Positions 1 to 12,418 of a stretch of DNA of 64,000 nucleotides are shown piece after piece. A program made the position numbers and the translations under genes. Under the pieces are notes generated by a model. It saw only the letters and a list, made by a program, of their open reading frames with translations. It had not been told where the DNA came from and made no database searches. Origin of the DNA: Sarcomyxa edulis (lineage: Eukaryota; Basidiomycota; Agaricomycetes; Agaricales; Mycenaceae); NCBI GenBank assembly GCA_009761415.1, contig QUOL01000007.1, positions 620,001-684,000 of the forward strand, given 5' to 3'. Position 1 is the stretch's first letter. Every line of letters begins with the position of its first letter.

Positions 1-1053
1 CGAAGCCTATACAAGAAGAACGTTCTCGTGAGTCCTTTCATCTTCCAACAACGTCCGTGATCTGATCGAACGCACAGTATCGCCGGACGGTGTTCGACGA
101 AGTAAACGCCATCGATATGCTCCTCTAGACTGGTGGCGGAATGAGAAGGTAGTATACGGACGAAGTAATTCTGGGAACAGTCTCGTTCCAACGATTAGGG
201 AAATCCGACGGCTGCCTCAAGAACCGCCGAAGCCACTGGGAAAGAACAAACGGAAACGTTCTGCAGCTCCGAGAGGGAAGAGTACAGCGGCGAACGACGA
301 CGACGTGGTCGTATTGAATCCAGAGGAAGGCTGGGATGATACTACGAGTCCGGAACTTGAAGTATTGAACTTCGAGACTGGTGAGCCCGAGATCAGACGT
401 AAGTGGATAAGATTTTTGCATCGTTGAAATAGGAGATTGACCATGCAATGCCTAACAACCAGGACTTGTGTCTACCTCGAAGATGACGGAACTCAGGGAG
501 TCCGCGGACGGTGGTTGGTTCTTTGGGAAGACATTCCATGATGGCCAATTCATCGCTGCTGGGTATATAACTATACCTCCTCACGGCCGCAAACCCTACA
601 AATCTGCGAATCTTAACACATATGTATGTATTCCGAGCCTTCATTGTTGATCATTCACTCATAAGCCATTCTGCAGGTGTTTTACGTTATCGAAGGCGCC
701 GTTAGTGTGAAAGTGTATAATACACTGTTCATCGTCTGCACGGGTGGCACGTTCATGGTTCCAAGAGGTAGCAATTTTTCTCCGCGCTTCGTCAACGAAA
801 CTCACGAATACTTCCAGGAAACAACTACCTCATCGAAAACATGGCTGATCGTGACTCTAAACTATTCTTCGCCCAATCCCAGAAACTCATCGAATATCGA
901 TCAGCTTCGTCAGAACGAGAGGTCTCGGGCTCAGCTGGGCCCCCTTCTCGTAAAGGGCCGAGGTCGAGCAGTGCTGGTGTGCCTGTGCAACCCAACGGTA
1001 GAGTTCCATCGGCAGCTCCGCCATCTCGAAGGGCTGCATCGACGAGGGCTTGA
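1..1053 (+). CDS. MIF2: CENP-C/Mif2 kinetochore protein, 3' part
   Basis: This is the C-terminal part of the centromere protein that links CENP-A nucleosomes to the outer kinetochore; the 5' end lies outside the window. Exons read as <1-27, 78-398, 463-623, 677-767 and 818-1053, which gives about 277 residues. The first full exon carries the CENP-C signature (RRSKRHRYAPLDWWRNE), the arginine/tryptophan motif that binds the CENP-A C-terminus and the H2A/H2B acidic patch. After a basic linker the last three exons encode the dimerising cupin fold (FYVIEGAVSVKVYNT, then VPRGNNYLIENM and DSKLFFAQ). Removing the intron at 768-817 is needed to restore the cupin strand order. A basic, serine-rich tail follows. 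The identity is secure because both family hallmarks are present in the right order. Confidence 0.93.
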
Positions 1054-1313
1054 CGATTATAATTCTCATTTCTTAATCACTTATTAGTCTTATCGAACCC
1101 CATATCCCCTTCTCGCCTCTGCGCTTTTGTTATACGGGCCTAGCTAGTTTATTCATACGTTTAGTTCGTCTACGTGATGAAGTCTTGCGACACGCACATA
1201 GCAAGCACATAGTCAGTTCTAGTCAACGACGCGACTTGCCTTCTGACTCGTTTGCTTGGATGTTGAATTCAACTCTGGACGCTACATGAACTATTCTTGC
1301 TCTTCTCTTCTTA

Positions 1314-4300
1314 ATGTCTACATCAGCCAGTAGGGCAGAATCACAACAGCCACCGTATGGACGACGACGATCGAATACAGCTCAGTCTATCCTGAGAAAC
1401 CTACCCATTACGACCATCCTGACCAGCCCGCTCGCATTTGGCGATTCAAAAGTGCTCAATACATGGGTTCATGACCCGAAGGAATCCGCTAGTGTCATAT
1501 TCAATCAATCATGGTGGCCTGGCGTCCTCGAAGGCGACATGTTACGCTTGAATGACTCTAATGGCGATCCCGAGTCTGGTATCCTGTTCATGGTTCCAAA
1601 GGATGATGGATGCCCCAAACAGCAGCTCCAAGTGTGTGTCATCCAGTACTAGGTGGTGGCTTACTTACAATACATGCTTCATAGATATCTGTCCCAAAGC
1701 CCATCGCTGACGCATTCGGTCTGAGAAACAATAGTGAAGTGACAGTGAGCAAGGTGCGTACCGCTACACTGCCCACCAGGTCTCTCTTTGACGGCAATTC
1801 TAGGTAGACAAGAAGAAATGCGGTGCGGACTACGTGGAGTTCATCTTCCAAGACCAATATCTGGGCCGTAATGATATGTGGCGGCTTGGAGAGCATCTTG
1901 TCAATGAATGTGTGTACGCTGGTCAAGAGGTTTCATTCATTGGCGGAATTGCTGCAAAGATACAGAGTATATATATTGGAGGCAAAAAGGTGAGCTCTCT
2001 GTCGGTCTGTGCGCATCGTCCCAGATTGAAGAAACATCTGCAGGTCTCTTCAGCGTGTATGACTTCATCAACCAAAGCCATCTATCGATCCCTATCTGCA
2101 AAGGTCACTATATTCATTCAAGTCTGTCGAGAATTATGGGAATTCGCCGGAGATGGAGAGCGATATAACGAGAAAATTGTACACTCATTTCTGCCTGCAC
2201 TGTTCGCCAAATGGCGAGAGGCAGGCACGAATCATATTGTCACGATCGTTCTTATATCGCGGGTCTATTATGATCAATCGGAAATTGACTACGCTGCAGG
2301 CCCTCTGCGCAAAGACGATGAAGGAAATTGGTATAAAGACTTCTACAAGGTCATCACCGATCTTGAGGTCATATACGAGTGGAAACCCACACTCGTCAGT
2401 CTTAAGGACTCCTTTTGGGATTTCCAGCGAGACATCCTTTTGACACACCACCATCATCGAGCTACACTCGACTCTGGAATTGGTCCAGAGGATCAAGTTC
2501 GTTTAGTAGGCCGCATCTCTTTCGCTCACGATGGTCCCATCCTCGAGGCGGTCAACTTGGGACTGAATCCTACCGAAACACACTACATCGATCGTTCACT
2601 CTCTCTGACTGGTGCTGCAACAATGGTTATTACGCCCGGCACGGGGTGCTTTCGAGTATCGAAGCAGCTTTTGCGTCTGACCACTACGCGAATGCTCGAC
2701 CAAGGTTTTGTCCTTGACCTCGTGTCCCTTGCCAAAGCCCCTTTACATCAGAGTCCAATATTTAGCTTTCAAGGTGTAGAGCCAGAACTTCGAACGGACG
2801 CAGATGGAAAGTCCGGCCCACGCTCTATGGATCCTTTGTGGGGAGGGGACGACAATCCCAAAGAGCATGCCAACAAGACAATCTTCTGGTGGGAACCGTT
2901 TTGGATCACTATGACGTTTTGGGAGAAACAGATGGATCTCCCCTTCAGAAAAGACAGGTGACCCTTCTGCTCCTCCTGACTATGGATCTATCTGAAGTCA
3001 TGACGTCGAACAGATTCATCGCACGAGCAAAGATGCATGAGATCCAAATGCTGGGTCTCCTCGAACATGATGTTCTGTCCAGTATCGAAGTACCTCTCTT
3101 ACCAAATATGGTGGATCCATATTCGACGCCCAAGGAGAGCCCTGAAAATGACTTCTCCAGCCCGTCCAGAGTAGATGCCGACAAGTTTGACCTGGACGTC
3201 TTTGCTCTCAATAAAGACTCGGAGGTAAAGGGAAATATCAGCCGGAACTCTTACTCTTCTTCCACGAGTGGTACAGTGATGGGCTCATATAGATCTTCAA
3301 GCGACAAACGAGCCATGGTATCACACCGCAATTCGGTCGTTTCCGCAAGAATCCCACCGATACAAGAAAGTCCTCATCGGCTTGTCTTGAATTTGCCTGA
3401 GCAAGAGTCCTACGACAAGACCCCTTCAATGACATCTGGGAGTCTGTTGAGTACTTCGCCCTCTCAGTCTTCCATGCGATCCATACGTTCCAATCATTCG
3501 ACGTCTACGACCTCGTCGTCCAGGACTAAATCACATCGGTCCCGCGAGTCGAGCTCCTCAAAGATAGGTCTCGCTTCAAAATTAGCACCTACCTGGCTCT
3601 TCAATCCATTCAACAGGAGTGTGCCAAGTGAGCCACAGACATCGTCTGTATCTGCGTCCTCCATTCACAGCGGCGCTTCTTCCGCTAGTCTCACTCCCGT
3701 CTCTTCTCCCATACGCATGCCTGCAGTATCTAGGCCAACTGTGATGCAGAGCACCGTAGTTCATCATCCGAAGGCTTTGCCCATCAACAGCGCATCGTCC
3801 AGTCGAACGGTTATAAGTCGGACATTAGACGAAGAAACACTTCTTCCACCTAGAACGCTAGGATCCCGCCGCTCACCTTTGAATACACCTCCTCGTGATG
3901 ATCCGACATTTGGGAAACGTCGAAGCACAAATCTATCATCTAATCTTCCACCCTCGTCGTCTTCATCGTCCCCAGGTTCGCGTTCAAATCCATCTCGCCC
4001 AGAATCGTCCGTGTCATATGCTCAGTCTTCCTTAGCTCGTCGCTGGGAGCACATGTTTCCTCAAGTCATGTACAAGCACGACATCAAATGGAAATCCGTG
4101 GTGACACCTAGCTGTCTTCCTTTGACTGTCGAGCATTTTCCCACTGCCGCCGAGCTCGAATCATCATACGACGTCTTTTCGTACGATTTTGTTGTAGATC
4201 CTCGCGAAATCCGGTCGTTTCTTGTTAAACCTCCGCGAATGACCGGAGATGCCGATGAAAGACGTCGTGTCTGGGCGCTAGCTGTCATGCGGGGAATGGC

Positions 4301-6331
4301 AGCGGTTAGGTTGGCTCAAGGATTCCAATTCGTACTACGACCGCAGAAGCTTTCTATTGTCGAAGACAAAGCATTATTCCGCCAGACGAAAACTTTCTTA
4401 CCAGATGAGGAGTTGACACCAAAGCCTGTAGGCGCTGCGGAAGTTTTGCAGGGAACGATCGACACTGTGTATCTCAGTATGAGCAACGAGATCCACCGCT
4501 TGTCGTACACAGGAGAGGCGATACAGGTTCGAAGATATGTACGCCACATGCCGTCCGTGCCAGCATTCCAATATCAATGCCTCATTTGGCCTAAGCTCGG
4601 TGTTGGCTATACCGAAATGACCACCTCTTTTACGTCGCACGGATTAGAAAATTACCATTGGAATCGGTGAGGACGTTCTATCTTTTATCTAGAATGACTC
4701 TGATGGCATGTATACAGATTAGACATGCTAGTCGCTGGTTACGAACACCAGTTCAACGAATCGCTTCGGTACTGGCGGACTCGGTTTGTAGTCATCCCTA
4801 CGGCAGAGTCCCCATTGTCGAATACGGGACCGTCTGGGGAAAAGCTGAATGATGAAGAAACGCGTATATTGGGAATCGAGAAACTAGCCGAGCAGTTTTC
4901 GAAATTAAGGTGGCAGCCACCTGATGAAAGGGGAACACCGGCTCCTGCAGTACGGTTCCTGCCAACTACGCTCGATCCCGCGTTCTCTGTCCTCGACGAA
5001 GCTCTCATGGCTCAACTGGATGAGATACACGCAGCTGGGCCCTTGCGGAAAAAGATGAAGAGCGAGAGAGAGATCGGAGACATGAGTCTGGCTGCTATCG
5101 CCAAAGCTATGAGAGAGGAAGATGGACTTCCTATCAAAAATTACCAGTGGCATCGCACGCAATATCCTAATTCATTTATTGGGTTTGATTTCGTTTCCTG
5201 GCTGGTACGAGAATTCCGTGACGTTTCATCCAGACCGCAAGCGGCGGAGTTGGGTGTCAAGCTCTTGGAGCAAGGCCTGTTTGAACATTGTCGACAACAA
5301 CATAGTTTTCTGGATGGGTACGTGAATGTCTTTTCCTATGTCGAACATGCACTCAGAAGTCTCCGATGTAGCCACTATTTCTATCGGTTGAAAGGGGATT
5401 ATGCAGTTCCAACAGTCCCAATGACGCCTAGAGGTTGGTTCAGGTCACGACATGTGTCTGTAGATGATACCCCCCGTTTGGGCCATTACCCTTCAAGCGT
5501 CCCTCGACTACAAAGCCAGAATACACGCAAAAAGAAACGGCTGATTCTGAGTCAGAGCATGGTCATAGATATTGACCCCAACAAGGTGCGTCTTCGGTAT
5601 CATTTTTCGGGGTTATCATCGTATATGACCGAATCTTTCAGCGGAGTGACCAGGCGGAATCTGTCATCTTGCATCACGATATCATCCATAATCCCGCTAC
5701 CGTGTTTCACTTTGAGTTGCAGTGGATCGGAACAACTGCCCGCTGCATAGAGGATCAGCTGCGTCAGTGGAGTCGAACAATCGAGCGATACGGCTTGAAG
5801 CTCGTAGAGGCCTACGTGACAGAAATCAGCGACATTCGGGAACGTAACGCATTTCAGTCATGTTTCCCCCTCCGTTTAGCCGTTCCTCCTCCCATCGTGA
5901 TGGACCTGGACAAACGCTTGCCAGAATACACGCAGACAGCGCACTATTTCGAATACGCACTATTGCGGAAGTTTGGGTTCATACTCGACGTTGAGGCAGC
6001 AGAGTTGTATCCGGAGCAGATAGATGTCGTGTATTCGTACCGACGGGCCCCGTACAAATATTCGCAATTTGTGCATCGGTCAGGTGTTGCGTTTGTGCAG
6101 GTTCTCGGAGGGTCCCAAGGGTTTTTATTCCTGACGAATCGGTTGATGGGGCCTGGGAGGATGGGAACGACGTTGAAGAACAAGGACCATAGACCTGCTG
6201 CTGCTGCTGAAGAAATAAGGATCAAGCTGCATCAATTTTGCTCCAATGGACCAGCCTTGACCCAGTTCTACGACGAAGAGTTGGCTAAACTGGGTCCGAT
6301 ACCAGAGGAACCGCCACCGCTGAGTATATAG
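1314..6331 (+). CDS. IML1: Iml1/DEPDC5, GATOR1 (SEACIT) subunit
   Basis: This is the GTPase-activating subunit of the GATOR1/SEACIT complex, which acts on Rag/Gtr GTPases at the vacuole membrane and switches off TORC1 when amino acids are scarce. Exons are 1314-1631, 1685-1753, 1804-1989, 2044-2957, 3014-4666, 4718-5317, 5372-5585 and 5642-6331, giving 1547 residues, the usual size for fungal Iml1. The conserved N-terminal domain (for example LWEFAGDGERYNEKIV and FIARAKMHEIQMLGLLEHD) is followed by a serine-rich low-complexity stretch at about residues 520-830. A DEP domain sits at about residues 1180-1260 (FDFVSWLVREF, HSFLDGHYFYRLKGDY). The C-terminal domain starts near ESVILHHDIIHNPA. The intron at 1990-2043 is in frame without a stop, so its removal rests on family comparison. 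The gene ends 46 bp from the convergent NAA20 gene. Confidence 0.95.
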
Positions 6332-6377
6332 CGATAGGAAAGATCCATGTATAGAATGTAGAGGGTTCCATGGAATG

Positions 6378-7163
6378 TTACGATACATCGTGTGCGCTAA
6401 CAATCATATCTCGTCCGTTAGGACGAACTGTCCGCCGACCTGGATCTCGCGAAAGTGGCTTGCGCATATCTGTTTGTCGAAAGTTAATTGAGAAATGCAA
6501 AAGTGACCGGCAAAGAGGTGGAGACGTACCAAACGCATCTTCCTCATCTCTACCACCCTTTCCAAGGCCCATACTCCCATAATATTCCCGTACCCTTCGG
6601 TATACGCTATAACCCATCCCTTCGTACATGTCTATAGCAACCTTGTTCGCACATCGGACATATAAGTCAACAAAAAATCCCTTGTAGATCTGGTCCGAAA
6701 CGAATTCGAGTAGGGAGATCATTTTCCGGGCTAGTGACAGTCGGCGATATTCTGGTGCGACGGTGACAGCTGTAATGTGGCCATGCCATTCGTTGCTAGA
6801 TCCCTCCGCTTTGCCTAGTACTATCGTAGGGAGATCAAATTAGTATGGGTAATATGTAGCCATGAAGAGTCACGTACTGTAACCCATCATGCGCCCACTG
6901 GGAGCTTCCTGGACGCAGCACAGGTCGGGCCATCGAGACAGGTAGCTTAGATAGAAGCCAATACCATACTAGCATTCCATAAACAATCTGATTACGGTAG
7001 CCTTATGGAGGTTAGCGCTTACAGTCTCTGTCCAAATGTCCAAGTTTCTGTAAAGTTGTATTTCGGATCAGGCAAGTCTAGACATTGGGTTCCAGGTGAA
7101 TTTGACTGACATATTGTTGAACTTGAACATGTCCGTGGCTTTGAAAGGTCGAAGAACGCTCAT
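6378..7163 (-). CDS. NAA20: N-terminal acetyltransferase NatB catalytic subunit
   Basis: This enzyme transfers acetyl from acetyl-CoA to the N-terminus of nascent proteins starting Met-Asp, Met-Glu, Met-Asn or Met-Gln, acting at the ribosome with its partner Naa25. Exons on the minus strand are 7163-7111, 7047-7023, 6968-6878, 6820-6530 and 6469-6378, giving 183 residues, close to the family length. The start MSVLRPFKATDMFKFNN, the block GKAEGSSNEWHGHITAV, the acetyl-CoA-binding loop PEYRRLSLARKM, the stretch FFVDLYVRCANKVAIDMYE and the tail DMRKPLSRD are all characteristic. The usual glycine of the R-x-x-G-x-G/A loop is serine here. The 25-nt second exon is short but is required to supply the NLDIWTET segment. 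Confidence 0.93.
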
Positions 7164-7905
7164 CGTTATCTAACGGAGGTTGGTCGTGGGTTCGTCGGAA
7201 TGAAGAGTCGACAAGAAGGGAATGGGGCAAGAGAGAAATCAAATTCCGGCCTGGCACGGACGCACGCGTACGGACTCGCGATCGGGTCTTGCCGTGACTC
7301 TCTTTCTGACTTCCATCATGGCGTTGAACCATTCGACTCTCGGAGAAACGGCATTGGCACGTCGACGTGCATAATGCTCGGGCTATACTGGACAAGAATT
7401 CCCGCGATTTTTTCGTACCTTGCTCCCTCTGTGCGGGGTTTTCGTAAATACGAAGTGCACACATCTGGTGTTGTAGGCTCGCGACGGTTTTGGGGATCAG
7501 ATCTGCTCGAATACGCCGATGATATATATACCCCATCTCATCCTGCAGGCACAGTGGTCCTAGTTGAACGGACACTTCCCCACATTGTCGAGATATAAGT
7601 AGACCGGACATTCTGAGTAGAGTATATTGATCGACTCCTCGGAACAGACAGCCGCGGGTCAAACCCTCCTAGTCCCTGCAAACTGAGTACGAGTTGTATC
7701 CCAAGTGCCTGGCTCATTGGCAGTGGCTGTCCCAACGCCGTCCCTGGGAGGAGAGTGGCTGATCCGCCACCAAATGTATCTGATCCTAACAACAGCAAGC
7801 AGCCCTCTGACACCGCTGTGAAGATACTCTGAGATTGCAGGACCCCAGAGACTTGGTGCCTCGATCGAAAGTGTTGTTTTTCTTCATTTCGCGTGGTTGG
7901 GTGAA
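7164..7905. other. Intergenic region between divergent genes
   Basis: This 742-bp stretch separates the start of NAA20 (minus) from the start of the glutamine-rich coiled-coil gene (plus), so it probably holds both promoters. A TATA-like run (gatgatatatata) lies at about 7519-7531. Long open frames on either strand show no family motif and look like chance or shadow frames. No RNA gene was recognised. Confidence 0.5.
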
Positions 7906-9805
7906 ATGTCTCATCAACAGCAGCCACAACGGCAAGCTCAATATGTCCACTACACTGGCCCTCCTTCCGTCCACCATCAGAATGGCTCTGGCACAATCGC
8001 ACCCCACGATACAACTCACCACCCACAGCAGCAACAGCAGCAGCAGCAGATGACTGCATCCACTTCATCTACAATCTCCACAACCCAGGTTTCAAACCCA
8101 CCTTTGGTCGCTACGGGTGATTGGACAAAAGATCTAGTCCATCTAGCCAAAACCGCAGAACTAAAGTGAGTTGTTTTCTGTGTTCATTTGTAGGGGCGTG
8201 TTTCGGTTCAGAATTTGGGACCCGCGGCTGTGATCATGATGATATCACCAGGATTAGCATTGCCGAGTCAACTTTTGTTTCGAGTATGAGTTATGCATCC
8301 TCAGTGTCCGTGAAACTGACCGACGGGCGTGTGAACAGGAAACACGGGTTGACTCTCCAGCTACACACTGCCCACATCCTTTCCGCGCATGCATCCCTCG
8401 AACAGAAAAATAAAGCTATACAGGATATCCGGGAGCAGAAGAACAAGTGCGTTCTCTTGTTGTTTATCATTCATCCCATGTTGAAGAAACGATTACAGGT
8501 TGGAAAGCGAACGAACGCGATTACTGAATTGCTTGAGAGAAGTACACACCCACAATTCGCGCTGCCTTCCGTGCGCACCATAACTGATTGATTTTCGGGT
8601 AGATCAATGAGGATAGAGACAAGGCGCGTCATTTTTGCTCGACGTGTCTGTGCATCTGAACTAACCAGTTCCAAAGGCAGATCTCATGGAAGCTTCCATC
8701 GACAAAGAGTACGAACTCATCGCGTCTCTGTCTTTGAAAGATAGCCTAAAGTTTACACCCCATATCCCTTTAGATGCTCCGACATCCGTGTAAAAATACA
8801 CCAGCTCACCGAAGGTGACTACGCCGTTGCGAAACGAGACGTCGACAGGCTACGACAGGAACTCGGTCAACCACCTCTTCCCAGTTTACAGAACACTCTC
8901 GATGAGAAGACTTCCCAGTAAGTCATCATTCCAATTCCAGTTCCTTTCCACTTCTTCCGTTCCTTGTCCTGTGTCCATCCGCAATGGACGGATTCATCGA
9001 GAGAATAAATAGACCACTGGCGTCTTATCTCATATCCTAACATGCATCCTACGCGCTATTTTTTCTTCTTTCCGTGTCACGCGTGTGTACATGTTCTGGT
9101 GTTGCTTCCTTCACTTCGCGTTCATCGTACATCCTCCACTTTGTCCCCGCACAAAGCCAAAGTTGGTGCTAAACCCAAACCCAAACCCAAACTCAAAATC
9201 CGACTTGGCTCACGCGGTTCCGTCCGGCTCGCAAGCCAGGGAAGCAGCGGAGTGGAGTCGGACGCGAGGAGAGGATTCGCGCCTCCCTTCATGTTCCGAA
9301 CGACGCGCTTGTTCTTATCGTTCGTTCTCCTCATTCTCGTCCAGTGTGTTTCCTCTTTCCACGGAGAACTTTATGTTCTCTTCATTTTCCCTGCGTTCCC
9401 TCCGTATCCCGGCCGTTGATGCATTCGTCCGTCCGTTATTACTTTGACGTCTTTGTCCCACGCCCCCATCTCTATTCCTATTCCTATTCCAATTCCAATT
9501 TAGGCTCGAGACTAATCATCGTCCCCTCCAGATACCTAAACGACCGTCGACTAAACGGAGACCAATCCCAACAACAAACCCAGCAACAAACCCAACAGCA
9601 GCAACAACAACAACAAGGGCAAAGCCAATACTACCGTCCCCACCCTCCCCAACCGAACAAACGACACGCAGGGGAGGTAATGCAGATGGATGTGCAGCCG
9701 GGTACAGTGAAGAGAGCTAGGGGACGACCGAAGGGAAGTAAAAATCGGTTGGGAAAGGCGGATAGTGGTGCGACGACGGTTATGGGGGCGGGGGTTATGC
9801 AATAA
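7906..9805 (+). CDS. Glutamine-rich coiled-coil protein with AT-hook
   Basis: I do not recognise this family. A consistent model has exons 7906-8165, 8339-8446, 8499-8541, 8603-8623, 8677-8723, 8774-8917 and 9532-9805, giving about 298 residues. The N-terminus has a polyglutamine run. The middle is charged, helical and probably coiled coil (ELKKHGLTLQLHTAHILSAH, then EQKNKAIQDIREQKNKLESE). A second long Gln run follows, and near the C-terminus an AT-hook (RARGRPKGSKN) suggests nuclear DNA binding. The fourth exon either ends in a GC donor at 8624 or extends to 8627 and joins 8669; both keep the frame. The last intron would be about 614 nt, far longer than its neighbours. Start choice: 7906 is the first ATG in the open frame. 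The gene itself is likely real; its function is inferred only from the motifs. Confidence 0.7.
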
Positions 9806-12418
9806 GATAATGAATGAATGGTGGGTGGGTGTGTACGGCGCAAGGATCGAGGACTATGGTCGGTGTGGCGGCGGCACCGGGGTATTTTGGACGGACGACG
9901 GATACGGATATGGGTATCTCGGGGAGGTCGGTGGAGGAGAATGTGGATCATCGTCACCACCACCACCAGCCCTCCGAATCAGTACTCGATATCGGCTACC
10001 TCAGTGTGGCGATATAACCGAGCTGGAAACGTCGAGTTGTTGGATTTCTGTTATCGATTTTCTCTTTTCTTCCCCTTCTTCTTCTTTCTTCATCTTTCTT
10101 CTTGCGCGTGTTAACGTTGTGTGTGGGGGTGGGACGGACAAAGCGCGCCACGCAGCCACGGGTGTCAGTGTGGGGCGGACGTACGCATGCATGCACGCTT
10201 CGAAGGATTCGGGTTCGGGTTCGAATTCTGAAGGACTTTCTCGTTTTCGACGGGGTTGACTTGCATATCTATTCGAATTGTCTATCGTATTGTAATTGTA
10301 TGTAGACAACCTTGACTTCTGCATTACATTACTATTACAATTACAATAAAGTAACTTATTATACCGCTACCGCTTGCTAACAATGCGATCCTGATGCTTT
10401 TTGGCATGACTAGGACTTCTGTATCATTCCATCACAGAATTCGAACGCGTTGGATGAGGGTATCTGGCCATAGATCTGCGTGTGTACGAGTTCGAGTCAG
10501 AATCGTACGCGTGTTTACGGTGACTAGGTTACGATGATTAGCGCTAGGGTGATCAGGATTCATGAATGCATAGAGGACAATGCCTGGATAGTCGACAGCA
10601 GCGTAGCGTACACATACATATATTAAGTAGAGTCTACCATTGTTGTACATATGGATTTGGACTCAGAAGCCATCAGTCTCAGCCAGCCAGATACGCGTAG
10701 ATCTGGATAAAACGATAAATGAATATTAGCTGTCCACTACGACTACGTACGTGTAACCGCAGTGCCAGTGCCAGTGGCACTGATCTGATCAACCGCAATG
10801 GCTGTCGGCCAAACTTGCTAATACTATAGGTACTTCTAGTACTAGTACGCATGCGCATGCGTAGATTTCGATACAGCTACAGCGGACAGCAGTGACTGTG
10901 GAATAGTTCTGATGTTCTGGAAGATGCCAGTGCGATTGCGATTGCGATTAGGTGTTCACAGTTCACTACTGATACGCTGCACAGCGGCCGAGAAAGCGTA
11001 AAAAGCGCTGTAAGCAATCGCAATTGCAAAGTACGCGTGTACACGGTAAACGGGTACTGGCCACGCACGGTAGCAATCCGTGATGGCCTAATAGTTTGTT
11101 ATCTAGTACAGGAGCTGCTGCGATCATAATAAAATAATCCAGACTGCAGCCGCAATCAATGTCATTAATCAGGAATCAGGTGTTGTGTTGTCGTGGTTTT
11201 GTCGTGTCGTGTCTCAAAACAGCATTCGGAGGCTACCCCGCAACAATGGTGGGTATGACTTACCATTGATGAGTGTTTTATTCCGGGGCGGGTCAGGGGG
11301 ACATGGTGCAGAAAATCCAGACCCTCCTTTGTCGAATCAGAATTGCGGATCGGTCAACTTCCGCGAGCTTTCGATTGGCTGAAGGATGTTGATAGGTCAT
11401 GGGCGATTTAGAAAGAGTCGAGATTCATCTGTGTGTTGCGTGCCTCCTCGCTCGACGTGTCGACGTTCGAACGTTTCTTGGGGATCTGGGTGCTTATCTA
11501 CCCGCCAGATGGTATCTTGTCACGGTGATTTTAGAAGATCTTACTGTTATCGAGCAGTACTTCGCTTAGAGTGTCAACCTAGACTTTTTTTTCATTGGAA
11601 CTAGCAGTGTAGCAGGAAAGTCGAGATCGCAAGGGTGGGAGTGGGTGGATATGTAAGTGGCCGAGGAGTGGATTGCGAAATTGATATCCATATGCATATC
11701 CAAGGAGCCAAGGTCGGAGTCGGACTGAATCATGCAGGGGAGACAAGGTTGAGTCAAGCTGTTGGATATATAAATACGGGCTTTGTAAGGGCTGAGTTAG
11801 CGGTTGGCACAGCAGGTGGAAAAGGTGATTAATCAAAATGAATAATGCTAATAAAGATGGCGGGCGCTCTGGATGACATGGTAGATTGCGAATCTCAATG
11901 TGGGAAGGGTTGGGAAAGATTTGATTGGACGGAAAGTTAGTTCGGAAGGGAAGGGAGAGAATAGGAAAGGTTAACGCCTAGATCTTGTGGCCTGGTACGC
12001 TGAAGCTGCCGTGCCGTGCAACATACCTAGGATGTATCTTGCCGAGCGCCAGTGCCAGTCTGAGTGCCAACCCGAGTGCGAGGGGGTAGGAGGAGTACCT
12101 TGGTAGTCGGAGTGGTAGTCGGGTGGCTGGTCTGAGTACGAGTCTATCCGGAGTGGTGGGCACGGCCGGGGGCTGAGGTGGATGCCGAGTAGATCTCCAG
12201 ATCTGATTCGATGCCGCGGCTTTGTCATGCATCGCCGTTTACCGCGCAAGTCCATTTCGGGATCGAGTCAAGCCCACTGAAATCCCATCTGCCGCATCGG
12301 GTCTCCTCGCTCCCCGTTATTTTCTCAAATCCTTTATATATCACCGCCTCAACTCAGTCATGTTTTCTCCTCACCCAACTCATCTCCGCAGTTGCACTCC
12401 TCCTCCTCCTCATCCCAG
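9806..12418. other. Long gene-poor region upstream of the cyclin gene
   Basis: This 2.6-kb stretch has no convincing coding sequence: open frames are short, biased by simple repeats, and show no splice-linked continuation. It contains short palindromic and repeated stretches, for example GCCAGT/GTGGCAC near 10760-10780, alternating GCATGC units near 10849-10862, and gcgatt repeats near 10931-10950. A CT-rich and TATA-like stretch (ctttatatatc at about 12331-12341) lies about 80 bp before the cyclin start and may be its core promoter. The rest may be extended regulatory DNA or decayed sequence. Confidence 0.45.

Noticed and set aside
7078..7662. 194-codon minus-strand open frame across the NAA20 start
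   Set aside because: It overlaps the first exons and introns of NAA20 on the same strand in another frame, has no motif and starts in the divergent promoter region.
7538..8068. 176-codon minus-strand frame with Ala runs
   Set aside because: The Ala runs are the antisense of the polyglutamine codons of the plus-strand gene; no family similarity.
9166..9200. Telomere-like CCCAAA repeat
   Set aside because: Only about four imperfect units inside an intron, and the unit is not the usual fungal CCCTAA; treated as simple sequence.
9042..9447. Two plus-strand frames of 120-125 codons
   Set aside because: They lie wholly inside the proposed long intron, are CT-rich and low in complexity, and have no splice-linked continuation.
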